Of a stretch of DNA of 64,000 nt, positions 1 to 7,847 are shown in pieces. The stretch is from Gracilimonas sp046602855 (lineage in GTDB: Bacteria; Bacteroidota; Rhodothermia; Balneolales; Balneolaceae): assembly GCF_046602855.1 (NCBI RefSeq), contig NZ_JBKINJ010000001.1, positions 1,612,001 to 1,676,000 on the forward strand, written 5' to 3'. Each line of letters starts with the position of its first letter. Position 1 is the first letter of the stretch. The position numbers were made by a program, and so were the translations under genes. The notes below the pieces were generated by a model. That model saw only the letters and a program-made list of their open reading frames with translations. It had not been told where the DNA came from and searched no databases.

Positions 1-441
1 ATCATTGCCGAGGAACGCGGTGGTATTGTAAAAACTATAGGTGATTCAGTTATGGCTGTTTTCTGGGAGCCGGTCTCTGCCTTGAAAGCTGTTCAGAGAA
101 TTCAACAAATATTCAGCAATTCATCTGCCGTTGGTAATGCTTTTAAGATCAAGGCCGGAGTGCATTTTGGAGACTGCACAGCTGTAAACCTCAACGGCCG
201 TATCGATTACTTTGGTACTACAGTAAACCTGGCCTCTCGTCTGGTTGATGCAGCATCAGAAAAAGAGATAATGCTTTCCGAAGCCCTCTATGAGCATCCT
301 GACATCAAACTTTATCTAGATAAAAACACCAAAACCTTCTTCGTTAAAGACAGTTCCAAGGAACTTAAAGGATTCAGTGAAGAGGAAATCAAAGTTAAAC
401 AGATCCGACTCGAACGCCCACCAATGCGTCTTGTTATATAG
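1..441 (+). CDS. Class III adenylate/guanylate cyclase, C-terminal part (5' end outside window)
   Basis: The reading frame is open from base 1, so the gene starts upstream. The visible part is the second half of a class III nucleotide cyclase catalytic domain, which makes cAMP or cGMP from ATP or GTP. KTIGDSVMAVF near residue 11 of the fragment is the strand carrying the second metal-binding Asp. GTTVNLASRL around residue 78 matches the family G-x-x-V-N-x-A-x-R-L motif, whose Asn and Arg stabilise the transition state, so the catalytic site seems intact on this side. Substrate-specificity residues and any N-terminal sensor or membrane domain lie outside the window, so ATP versus GTP cannot be decided. 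The protein ends about 60 residues after the catalytic core with no extra C-terminal domain. Confidence 0.85.
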   Translation: MIAEERGGIVKTIGDSVMAVFWEPVSALKAVQRIQQIFSNSSAVGNAFKIKAGVHFGDCTAVNLNGRIDYFGTTVNLASRLVDAASEKEIMLSEALYEHPDIKLYLDKNTKTFFVKDSSKELKGFSEEEIKVKQIRLERPPMRLVI

Positions 442-500
442 TTAGGCAGCTGTTAATATTTTATACCTGCACTTTTCAAAGCTGACCTTACATTTGTTTT

Positions 501-508
501 TATATTTG
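501..508 (+). promoter_or_regulatory. Candidate -7 promoter element for mgsA
   Basis: TATATTTG matches the Bacteroidota -7 consensus TAnnTTTG and lies 49 bases before the mgsA start codon. No convincing -33 TTTG sits at the expected distance, so this is a half-match only. Confidence 0.3.
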
Positions 509-557
509 CCCTTACCTTCGCATCTTTAAGAGTAACTCTCACTCAAAGTTTATCATA

Positions 558-1049
558 ATGTCTTCAAATAAAATGCATCCTTCCATTGCTGATAGCATTC
601 AGTCAATGAAGCCTAAAAAAAACATCGCTCTCATTGCTCATGATCATCGTAAAATGGATCTGCTTGATTGGGCTGAATACAACAGCGAAATCTTGTCTGA
701 TCACAACCTTTTTGGAACCGGAACGACCGGAAAATTAGTCTCAGAAAAAACTGAACTGCCGGTATTCAGATTCAAAAGCGGTCCGCTTGGCGGCGATCTT
801 CAAATCGGTACAGCCATTGTCCAGAATGAAATAGATGTGATGATCTTCTTCTGGGATCCCCTTCAGGCACAACCTCATGATGTGGATGTAAAAGCCTTAC
901 AAAGGATCAGTATTGTATACAATATCCCGATGGCCTGTAACCGTTCGTCAGCTGATTTCCTGATCACTTCACCACTCATGAAGACAAAGTATGATCGATT
1001 CATCGTAGACTATAGCCAACGTTTCAAAAAAGACTTTGATGCCGAATAA
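558..1049 (+). CDS. mgsA: Methylglyoxal synthase
   Basis: Converts dihydroxyacetone phosphate to methylglyoxal and phosphate, a cytoplasmic bypass of lower glycolysis that relieves sugar-phosphate overload. The 163-residue protein is close to the family length of about 150. Visible motifs are the N-terminal ALIAHDHRK, the phosphate-binding GTGTTGKL, SGPLGGDLQIG with the catalytic Asp, and WDPLQAQPHDVDVKALQRI with the catalytic His. A 15-residue N-terminal extension precedes the usual start; Met17 (MKPKKNIALIA) is an alternative start nearer the family norm. The 3' end overlaps the next gene by about 10 bases, suggesting co-translation with the YyaL-like protein. Family identity is secure. Confidence 0.96.
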   Translation: MSSNKMHPSIADSIQSMKPKKNIALIAHDHRKMDLLDWAEYNSEILSDHNLFGTGTTGKLVSEKTELPVFRFKSGPLGGDLQIGTAIVQNEIDVMIFFWDPLQAQPHDVDVKALQRISIVYNIPMACNRSSADFLITSPLMKTKYDRFIVDYSQRFKKDFDAE

Positions 1050-3075
1050 GTTAGCCAAAGAAAAAAGTCCATATTTACAACAACATGCCGATAACCCAGT
1101 AGACTGGTACCCTTGGGGTGATACGGCTTTTAAAAAAGCTAAAAAAGATAATAAGCCGGTATTCCTTTCCATAGGCTATGCAACCTGTCATTGGTGCCAC
1201 GTTATGGCTCATGAAAGTTTTGAGGATCCCGAGATTGCAGAGATGATGAACGAGACCTTCATTAATATCAAAGTCGATCGGGAAGAGAGGCCTGACATCG
1301 ATAATATGTACATGACCGTCTGCCAGATGCTGACCGGGCAGGGTGGCTGGCCCTTAACCATCATTATGTCACCAGATAAAGAACCCTTCTTTGCAGGTAC
1401 CTATATTCCAAAAGATGCCCGATTCAACCGTATAGGACTGCGGCAGCTTATACCTGGAGTGGCAGGCATGTGGAAAAATGAACCAAAACGAGTCAAAAAA
1501 GCCTCTGAAAAGATCAAAGAAGGCTTCCAGCGATCTCAGGATTTTGAAGGAGGAATGTTTCCCGGAACAGAGGCTACTGATTTTGCTGCAGAACAGCTTA
1601 CCAAAAGTTTTGACACAGAGCATGGAGGATTTGGAACAGCACCCAAATTTCCAAGTCCCCATAACCTCATGTTTTTATTACGACAGTGGAAAATAAGTGG
1701 AGATCAACGGTTTTTAGATATTGTAACAGATACTCTTACCAATATGCGTTTAGGTGGAATTTGGGATCATATTGGGTATGGATTTCATCGATACTCTACC
1801 GACCGGGAATGGCTTCTCCCTCATTTTGAGAAAATGCTGTATGATCAGGCTTTACTTCTGATGGCATGTACAGAAACATGGCAGGCAACAAAAGATCCGC
1901 TGTTTCGAAAAACAGCTTATCAGATCATACATTACGTAAAACGGAAACTCCGGCATCCTGAGGGTGGCTTTTATTCAGCCGAAGATGCCGACAGTGATGG
2001 TGAGGAAGGTAAATTCTATGTATGGACACGTTCAGAATTGAGTAATAACCTTGACAAAGACGAACTTCAGTTCTTCACTGATCATTTCAATATCAAAGAA
2101 GAAGGCAACTTTAAAGATGAAGCAACAAAAAAACTGACCGGAGCTAACATCCCTCATCTCAGCTCATCTCTTAATGATAATGAATCCGAAACCTTCCAGA
2201 CAATCAGAGAACATTTATTTGATAAACGGGAAGAGCGAGAGCACCCTTTGCTTGATGACAAGATCCTTACTGACTGGAACAGTTTGATGATAGCAGCCAT
2301 TGCTAAAGCAGGCTTCATTTTTAGTGATGAAGATCTCATAGAATTTGCAGAGAGAGGTATAGCTTTTATCAATAATAACCTAGTTCATTCCGGACATCTA
2401 CTTCACAGATACAAAGACGGGGAAGCCGGTATAGACGCCATGGCGGATGACTATGCTTTTTTGATCTGGGCCCTGATAGAATGCTATGAGGCCACATTTA
2501 AACCTGAATATCTTGAACAAGCCCTTAGCTGGAATAAGAAATTTTCAGACGTGTTCTGGGATATTGAAAATGGTGGGTACTATTTCAGTATGCAGCAGGA
2601 AGATCAGATATACGGTCCTCAAAAACAGCTTTATGACGGTGCAGTACCATCATCAAACTCAGTTTCACTTTGTAACCTGATCAAACTTAGTCGACTAACC
2701 GGAAAAACAGAACTTGAAGAAAAAGCTCAAAAGATCGGAGAAACATTTTCGGCAGAACTGATCCGCTCAGGTTCAAGTATCACTCAGAGTATGCAGGCAA
2801 TTCAGTTTCTGAATGCTGATTCAAAAGAAATTACTTTTGTCTCCCCTAATAAAGATAAAGAGCTTTTCAACAAACTGTTCCAGGAGCAGTTTGAACCTTT
2901 CAATGTAGTACATTTCAAACATGAGTATAATGCTTTAAAACTGGCAAATGTTGCCCCATACACAGGCTCACAGGAAGTAAAAGAAAACAAAACAGCTCTA
3001 TACGTTTGTACTAATTTTACCTGCAAACAACCGATCTTTGATCCTAAAGAAATGATAGATTCATTGCACAAATAA
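1039..3075 (+). CDS. YyaL/SSP411-type protein, thioredoxin-fold (DUF255) plus glycosidase-like toroid
   Basis: About 678 residues, the usual size of the YyaL family (spermatogenesis-associated protein 20 in animals). The N-terminal 160 residues are the DUF255 thioredoxin-like domain: KSPYLQQHADNPVDWYPWG, then the CHWCH redox motif near residue 50, VDREERPDID and GGWPLT. The rest resembles an alpha/alpha six-barrel of the N-acylglucosamine epimerase/glycosidase type, with HFEKMLYDQ and SAEDADSDGEEGKFYVW. Substrate and cellular role are not known. TTG at 1036 is also in frame, but ATG at 1039 is the natural choice; both lie inside the end of mgsA, so the two genes probably form one translationally coupled unit. 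Confidence 0.9.
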   Translation: MPNKLAKEKSPYLQQHADNPVDWYPWGDTAFKKAKKDNKPVFLSIGYATCHWCHVMAHESFEDPEIAEMMNETFINIKVDREERPDIDNMYMTVCQMLTGQGGWPLTIIMSPDKEPFFAGTYIPKDARFNRIGLRQLIPGVAGMWKNEPKRVKKASEKIKEGFQRSQDFEGGMFPGTEATDFAAEQLTKSFDTEHGGFGTAPKFPSPHNLMFLLRQWKISGDQRFLDIVTDTLTNMRLGGIWDHIGYGFHRYSTDREWLLPHFEKMLYDQALLLMACTETWQATKDPLFRKTAYQIIHYVKRKLRHPEGGFYSAEDADSDGEEGKFYVWTRSELSNNLDKDELQFFTDHFNIKEEGNFKDEATKKLTGANIPHLSSSLNDNESETFQTIREHLFDKREEREHPLLDDKILTDWNSLMIAAIAKAGFIFSDEDLIEFAERGIAFINNNLVHSGHLLHRYKDGEAGIDAMADDYAFLIWALIECYEATFKPEYLEQALSWNKKFSDVFWDIENGGYYFSMQQEDQIYGPQKQLYDGAVPSSNSVSLCNLIKLSRLTGKTELEEKAQKIGETFSAELIRSGSSITQSMQAIQFLNADSKEITFVSPNKDKELFNKLFQEQFEPFNVVHFKHEYNALKLANVAPYTGSQEVKENKTALYVCTNFTCKQPIFDPKEMIDSLHK

Positions 3076-3077
3076 GA

Positions 3078-3105
3078 AAAGCTCTCGTTCATTAAAGAGA
3101 GCTTT
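3078..3105. terminator. Bidirectional intrinsic terminator
   Basis: A perfect 9-bp stem AAAGCTCTC / GAGAGCTTT with a 10-base loop lies between two convergent genes (ends at 3075 and 3135). The stem ends in T-rich sequence on both strands, so it can serve both. Confidence 0.75.
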
Positions 3106-3134
3106 AAAATGTAATGTGTGAAGCAGAGCCTGTT

Positions 3135-3893
3135 TTAGCGTTCCATCATCATCCTAAAAACATAGTCTTTAAAACTCATCAGTGTAACACCACTTGGTAT
3201 TTCGACCATAGACTTGGCGACAGAAGAACGATTCACGTTATTGACCTTCATAATAGTTTTTCTTTCATCTCCTTCAACTGCTTCGATCAACATTGGAAAG
3301 TTCTTTCCCTTGAACACAACATCCTGAGCGACACCATTTATCTCTGAATCGATGCTTTTTGGCATGTTATTCCATTTTTCGGCTAACATCCCCCAGTTAA
3401 TGTCAATTTCTGGAGCCAGCCAAACAGACAAGTGCTTGTTTGGATTTTCAGAATCTGTAATGATCATCTCAGCAGTTTCATACCCCAAAATTGTTTGAGT
3501 TCTATCAGAAAAGCTGTAGTCAGGTTTTGGTGTATTCCGGTTTTCCTTTGAATCACCCCCCCAACTGCTCAGCATCTCAACCAAACCCTCGATCTCTACT
3601 TTTGTGACCTGTAAAGCCTGATCTTTCTCAGTCATGATCACAAAATCTTTCATATCATTTCGGATCAACAAACCATCTGTAGACATTTGATCCATCACTG
3701 AAAAATTATCCTGACCTTTAAACATGATCCTGTTAGGGGTAGCATATAAGTTCACCTGACTCACTTCTATCTTTCCGTCATCCTCAGAAAAAACATCCAT
3801 AGTGATCTGCCCCTCGAACTGAGCATGAACTGAACCTGAAAAAAGGGCTAAAAAAAAGATAAGCCCAAGTAGTGATAATTTTTTATTTAACAT
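3135..3893 (-). CDS. Exported DUF4412-type protein
   Basis: About 252 residues from ATG at 3893; a TTG start nine codons upstream is possible but would put charged residues before the signal. The N-terminus (Lys-rich, then LSLLGLIFFLALFSGSVHA) is a Sec signal peptide with an AxA-like cleavage site. The mature part has the DUF4412 layout: alternating beta strands with RIMFKGQ, LIRNDMKDFVIM, and a late segment with the pattern ILGYETAEMIIT that is typical of 'modified under extraction' periplasmic proteins. Function is unknown. It stands alone between convergent and tandem neighbours with no operon partner. Family call is from overall pattern, not from a catalytic motif. Confidence 0.7.
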   Translation of the reverse strand: MLNKKLSLLGLIFFLALFSGSVHAQFEGQITMDVFSEDDGKIEVSQVNLYATPNRIMFKGQDNFSVMDQMSTDGLLIRNDMKDFVIMTEKDQALQVTKVEIEGLVEMLSSWGGDSKENRNTPKPDYSFSDRTQTILGYETAEMIITDSENPNKHLSVWLAPEIDINWGMLAEKWNNMPKSIDSEINGVAQDVVFKGKNFPMLIEAVEGDERKTIMKVNNVNRSSVAKSMVEIPSGVTLMSFKDYVFRMMMER

Positions 3894-3954
3894 ATAAATT
3901 GATTTTGATTTAGAGGTCAAATTTTAAACGCTTTAGAAATTGATTTGTTACGTG

Positions 3955-5085
3955 TCAGGCCGGAATAAGATCTTCCATTCCTACGTTTACTTTTTTGATC
4001 CACCCGCCTGCAAGTACGTCATCTCCCTCATAACATACAATGGCTTGTCCGGGTGTAATTGCTTCCCGACCTGCAGGAAAGTGAACTTTCATTTCAGTAT
4101 CGCTGAGCTGGGTCAAGAGACCAATCGCGCCGTCATCATTATATCTAATGGAACCTGTTATCTCCATTTCATCTTCCGGGATCTTATCATATTTGACAAG
4201 ATTCATCTCCCCTGCAACAAGTGTTGAACTCACAAGATCTTCTTTCTCACCGATCGTGATGGTGTTTGTTATAGGATTTATATGAGTAACGTAAACAGGC
4301 TTGCCCATTGCAAGATCAAGACCTCTCCGCTGACCTATGGTGTAAAATGGATATCCTTCATGTTCACCAACTACTTTTCCATTCTGATCCACAAACTTGC
4401 CACCGGAAACTCTTTCTTCCAGACCATCAACACGGTCTTTCAGGAACCTTCGATAGTCATCGTCAGGAACAAAACAGATCTCATAGGAATCAGGCTTGTT
4501 AGCCACGTTCAAAAGACCGTGATCTTCAGCAATCTGACGAATTTCAGTCTTTGGATATTCTCCCAATGGGAAGATAGTTCGTGCCAGATGCTTTTGATCG
4601 ACTCCCCAGAGTGCATACGATTGATCTTTTTTCGGGTCATGCCCCCGGGATATCACATGCCGGCCATTTTCCGCCCGAACTTTTGCATAATGCCCTGTGG
4701 CAATATAATCACATCCTAGATTATCAGCCCGTTTCAGCAAGGCTGCCCATTTAATGTGTGTGTTACATAGCACACAAGGATTTGGCGTTCTGCCATCCAT
4801 ATAATCATCTACAAAGCGGTCTATCACCCAGTCTCCGAATTCCTCACGAATATCTACAATAAAGTGCTTGAAGCCATGATTCACAGCTATATGGCGAGCA
4901 TCATTCATAGACTCAACTGTACAACAACCGGTTTCCTTACCCGAATTACCACCACTTCTGTGATAATCCCATGTTTTCATCGTAATACCGATCACTTCGT
5001 AGCCTTGTTCTTGCAACATTACAGCAGCAACCGATGAATCCACACCGCCGCTCATAGCTACTAAAACTCTTCCTTTTTTACTCAT
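3955..5085 (-). CDS. mnmA: tRNA-specific 2-thiouridylase MnmA
   Basis: Installs the 2-thio group on U34 of tRNA-Lys, -Glu and -Gln, taking sulfur from a persulfide relay. The 376-residue length is standard. The N-terminal PP-loop MSGGVDSS (residues 11-18) binds ATP; Cys104 in NPCVLC is the family nucleophile and Cys204 in YEICF carries the persulfide. GHYAK and the central IGQRRGL motif are also present, and the C-terminal beta-barrel is complete. A slightly long loop rich in Gly and Ser (residues 43-50) contains CC at 54-55. It is a single gene transcribed away from the DsrE gene. Confidence 0.97.
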   Translation of the reverse strand: MSKKGRVLVAMSGGVDSSVAAVMLQEQGYEVIGITMKTWDYHRSGGNSGKETGCCTVESMNDARHIAVNHGFKHFIVDIREEFGDWVIDRFVDDYMDGRTPNPCVLCNTHIKWAALLKRADNLGCDYIATGHYAKVRAENGRHVISRGHDPKKDQSYALWGVDQKHLARTIFPLGEYPKTEIRQIAEDHGLLNVANKPDSYEICFVPDDDYRRFLKDRVDGLEERVSGGKFVDQNGKVVGEHEGYPFYTIGQRRGLDLAMGKPVYVTHINPITNTITIGEKEDLVSSTLVAGEMNLVKYDKIPEDEMEITGSIRYNDDGAIGLLTQLSDTEMKVHFPAGREAITPGQAIVCYEGDDVLAGGWIKKVNVGMEDLIPA

Positions 5086-5241
5086 AGTACTAATTTATAA
5101 ACTTTTTATCTGGCGCAAGCCAAGTAGAAATATAAGGTTTTTTTAGGTGAAGGACGATGACCGTTGATTGTTAATGGCTATTTAACCAATAGTCTCTTAT
5201 ATACTCGGTTCGACACCATACCCCGAATAAATAACTACCTC

Positions 5242-5784
5242 ATGTTTAAGAAATTGTTTCTCACCATCACTGTACTTTTGCTTCCTTTCTCCAGTGAGCT
5301 AATAGCTCAGCAAGCAGCATTTCCCATTATAGAAAACTACGGTGGGATTTATGTAATACCGAATTCAGTAGATCCGGAACCTGATCGGGAATATAAAATC
5401 GTTGTTGACCTCAAAACACTTCAGCGGGATAAATCCAGTATTAATCCCGGGCTTAATAATGTAGCACGAATGATCAATCTACATGCTTTGGGCGGAGTTA
5501 AACATGAAAACCTGAAAGTTAGTGTAGCTATTCACGGAGGAGCTACTGATGTTACCCTGACCAACAAGGCCTATCAAAAAAGGTATGAGATGGACAATCC
5601 AAATATTCCCCTCATTAAAGAACTCAAGGAAGCGGGTGTTGCACTTTACGTTTGTGGTCAGTCACTGATAGCCAGAGAATATGAGTATGGTGAGATCCAT
5701 GAACAGGTCAGATTGGGATTGTCGATGCTCACAGTATTTACTACGCATGTTCAGAACGGATATGTACCCATGGTGTTTGACTGA
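5242..5784 (+). CDS. Exported DsrE/DsrF-like protein
   Basis: 180 residues from the ATG at 5242; an upstream TTG at 5164 would add 26 residues before the signal and is unlikely. FKKLFLTITVLLLPFSSELIA followed by QQ is a Sec signal peptide, so the protein acts outside the cytoplasm. The mature domain resembles the DsrE fold of sulfur-relay proteins: KIVVDLKTL, VSVAIHGGA, then a helix and ALYVCGQSL with a single Cys at position 138, the usual reactive position. Related exported DsrE-like proteins are common in Bacteroidota, but no sulfur-oxidation genes are nearby. The role is unknown, and persulfide binding is an inference from the fold and the Cys. Confidence 0.75.
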   Translation: MFKKLFLTITVLLLPFSSELIAQQAAFPIIENYGGIYVIPNSVDPEPDREYKIVVDLKTLQRDKSSINPGLNNVARMINLHALGGVKHENLKVSVAIHGGATDVTLTNKAYQKRYEMDNPNIPLIKELKEAGVALYVCGQSLIAREYEYGEIHEQVRLGLSMLTVFTTHVQNGYVPMVFD

Positions 5785-5793
5785 ACAATGAAA

Positions 5794-5814
5794 CTCAGGT
5801 CTCAGGTCTCAGGT
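5794..5814. repeat. Three tandem copies of CTCAGGT
   Basis: Three head-to-tail 7-base copies lie between the convergent DsrE and HNH genes. The minus-strand HNH stop codon falls inside the array, so copy-number change would alter the C-terminus of that protein or its stop. Confidence 0.8.
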
Positions 5815-6309
5815 CATATAAAGATAAGGTTTCCACGGCTCTTGAACGCCCCCATTGGAATCCCTAAAGAAAGTAATCGGTACCGGTCTGTATGGCTTGC
5901 TCAATAATTCCATCTTAGCCTCTTTTGGGGTACGATTCCCTTTTCTGACGTTGCAACGATCACAAGCCGTAGTCAGGTTTTCCCAGGTATCTTTGCCTCC
6001 CCGGCTTTTCGGCATAATATGATCGATGGTAAGACCCGATTTCTTTCCGCAATACTGACAGGTATAATCGTCCCGCCGCATCACATTTCTTCTTGATAAT
6101 ACGATCTTGCTATACGGAACCCGAATATAGTTTCTCAACCTTATCACAGATGGAAACTGAAACGACCTTCGCGTGGTTCTTAATTCCTTTTCAGGGTCAT
6201 CATGCAAAAGTTCAGCTTTTTCCAAAAAGATCAGTTTCATAGAGCGCTGTACTGAGCAAACACTCAAAGGCTGATAATCCTGATTTAATACCAAAACATT
6301 CGCATTCAT
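5809..6309 (-). CDS. HNH endonuclease family protein
   Basis: 166 residues. The C-terminal two thirds carry a zinc-ribbon HNH nuclease: CQYC at 84-87, the DH pair at 96-97 (LTIDHIMPKSRGG), NLTTACDRCN with CxxC at 116-119 and Asn120. The first 70 residues (NVLVLNQDYQPLSVCSVQRS) are the conserved extension of a stand-alone HNH family widespread in bacteria. That extension is often annotated simply as HNH endonuclease and is not linked to an intron or phage here. Metal-dependent DNA cleavage is the family activity; target and biological role are unknown. It ends within a short CTCAGGT array. Confidence 0.88.
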   Translation of the reverse strand: MNANVLVLNQDYQPLSVCSVQRSMKLIFLEKAELLHDDPEKELRTTRRSFQFPSVIRLRNYIRVPYSKIVLSRRNVMRRDDYTCQYCGKKSGLTIDHIMPKSRGGKDTWENLTTACDRCNVRKGNRTPKEAKMELLSKPYRPVPITFFRDSNGGVQEPWKPYLYMT

Positions 6310-6390
6310 TGAGCATCCAATTTAGTTACTGTTGATGATATATCAGTTTTTAACTCTTTCATGAAGAATGCAGTGTTTGAAAAACAAAAA

Positions 6391-6428
6391 AGGCGCCCTG
6401 CTTATAAGAACCTATATGCAGGACGCCT
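6391..6428 (-). terminator. Intrinsic terminator of the PiT-like gene
   Basis: An 11-bp stem with one mismatch (AGGCGCCCTGC against GCAGGACGCCT) has a 16-base loop. It is followed on the minus strand by a T-rich run, 27 bases past the stop of the permease gene. Confidence 0.8.
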
Positions 6429-6454
6429 AAGTATGTAATATTTGGCTTTAAATA

Positions 6455-7579
6455 TCAATAGCCAATGAATTGTAGCAGTTCCCTCCTTACTTCATCATTT
6501 ATTGAGATCGCCAGAATAATGGATACGGCTAAACCTATCAATGCATAGCTCAGATCTTTAAAGGCCATAATGAATACTTTTGAAAGTGGCCGTCCCATCT
6601 CTTTATTATCCATAATACTGATCCCCAATTCACGTCCGGCCAGTAATCCCAAGAATACCCATGTAGTACTCATTGGCACAGTACTGATAGACAGCTTGTA
6701 AACAAGTAAAATAGCATATACAAAATCAATGATTGTTGCCGATCTGATGTCAGTAACTCTGGATTTTTCAGTAACGATCTCCTGAATTTTATCTCCTCTC
6801 AAGTAAAACAATAATCCCAAACCAAAAAAGATAAAGAGAGAAAATCCAAGGAATTGACTGATATCAAGCGAGCGCGGAAGATATACGGCTATATTCGCAG
6901 CATCCTGCATAACCCATACAGCCCACAATGTACCTGAAATGATCCACTGAAGGGGTAGCCAGAACTTCTTAGGCTCGCCATTGAATTTTTTTTCTACGGT
7001 TTTGGTAACAATCAGCCAAACAACAAGTCCGGTAATTAATGCCAAACCATATCCTGACAAACTCTTTCCAAGAACTGACGTAATGCCTTCAGCTGAGGAC
7101 GCAAAAGCACTCAATAAAAGAAAAGTGGTTGACACCGGCATTCTCATTCGAGTCAGTATCAAAAGAAAGATAGGTGCAGCTACCTGAAGAAAGGTAAAAT
7201 TGGTTGGTGCTTCAGAAAATCCTTTTGAGGTTAATCTTTGGTAGGTTACATCACCATCATAGATATACCAACTAACCGTAACCGTTACTAAAAAGATACC
7301 ACCGATCCAAAGCCAAAGAACCCACCACTTTTTATCCATATTGGAAGCAAGGAAGGTGCCGATCGTTTGGATACTGTCATTTGCTATTGCTGAGTACCCT
7401 GCAAAAAAGAATCCTACCCACATTGCAAGTTCAGCGTAGGGGAACGCCACACCGGCAATAAAAAAGAATACTCCTATGAGTCCTATAAAAACTCGTTCTT
7501 GTCTGATAACGTCGTAAAATCCAGTTGGAATAAACCGTTCGATAGGGCTTGAGCCGTTATTTTCTGATGAATCTGACAT
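6455..7579 (-). CDS. Divergent PiT-like (phosphate/sulfate permease family) membrane protein
   Basis: 374 residues with about nine to ten predicted membrane segments. Two half-repeats show signatures reminiscent of inorganic phosphate transporters (PiT, PF01384). The first half has YSAIANDSIQTIGTFL followed by MPVSTTFLLLSAFASS; the second has MQDAANIAVYLPRSL followed by VPMSTTWVFLGLLAGREL. In PiT proteins each half carries an (A)ND motif and a VSTTH motif. Here the His after VSTT is replaced by Phe and Trp, and the second ND is replaced by DAAN. It is therefore a divergent subfamily whose substrate cannot be assigned; phosphate or another oxyanion is the inference. It stands alone with its own terminator. 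Confidence 0.7.
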   Translation of the reverse strand: MSDSSENNGSSPIERFIPTGFYDVIRQERVFIGLIGVFFFIAGVAFPYAELAMWVGFFFAGYSAIANDSIQTIGTFLASNMDKKWWVLWLWIGGIFLVTVTVSWYIYDGDVTYQRLTSKGFSEAPTNFTFLQVAAPIFLLILTRMRMPVSTTFLLLSAFASSAEGITSVLGKSLSGYGLALITGLVVWLIVTKTVEKKFNGEPKKFWLPLQWIISGTLWAVWVMQDAANIAVYLPRSLDISQFLGFSLFIFFGLGLLFYLRGDKIQEIVTEKSRVTDIRSATIIDFVYAILLVYKLSISTVPMSTTWVFLGLLAGRELGISIMDNKEMGRPLSKVFIMAFKDLSYALIGLAVSIILAISINDEVRRELLQFIGY

Positions 7580-7763
7580 TTACTTTTTATGTGTGCTGAT
7601 TTGGGTCTAAGTGTAAAAACTAAATGTTAAGACAGTATTACGATTATGAATTACATGGCATACTTAACAATTAGATAACATGCGATATCTCAGCAGTATT
7701 GACTGATTAATTGATCTTATGCTATAACATTGAAAAAGTTTATAATTGCCTGATATTTATTAA

Positions 7764-7821
7764 AAAAAAGCGATAGTTTTAGGCTTACCATAATATTTGG
7801 AACCGCTTTTTTGACCTAAAA
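7764..7821 (+). promoter_or_regulatory. Interleaved inverted repeats ahead of gdhA
   Basis: AAAAAAGCG (7764-7772) can pair with CGCTTTTTT (7804-7812), and TTTTAGG (7777-7783) with CCTAAAA (7815-7821). The arms interleave, so they form either a pseudoknot or two exclusive hairpins, the first terminator-like. A TAATATTTG element at 7791-7799 may instead be the promoter, in which case most of this is not transcribed. Confidence 0.3.
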
Positions 7822-7847
7822 TAATAACATTTACATTTCACACTTCA

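Noticed and set aside
5207..5214. GGTTCGAC, resembling a tRNA T-loop
   Set aside because: No acceptor, D or anticodon arms can be built around it. The same applies to GGTTCGAA near 61632.
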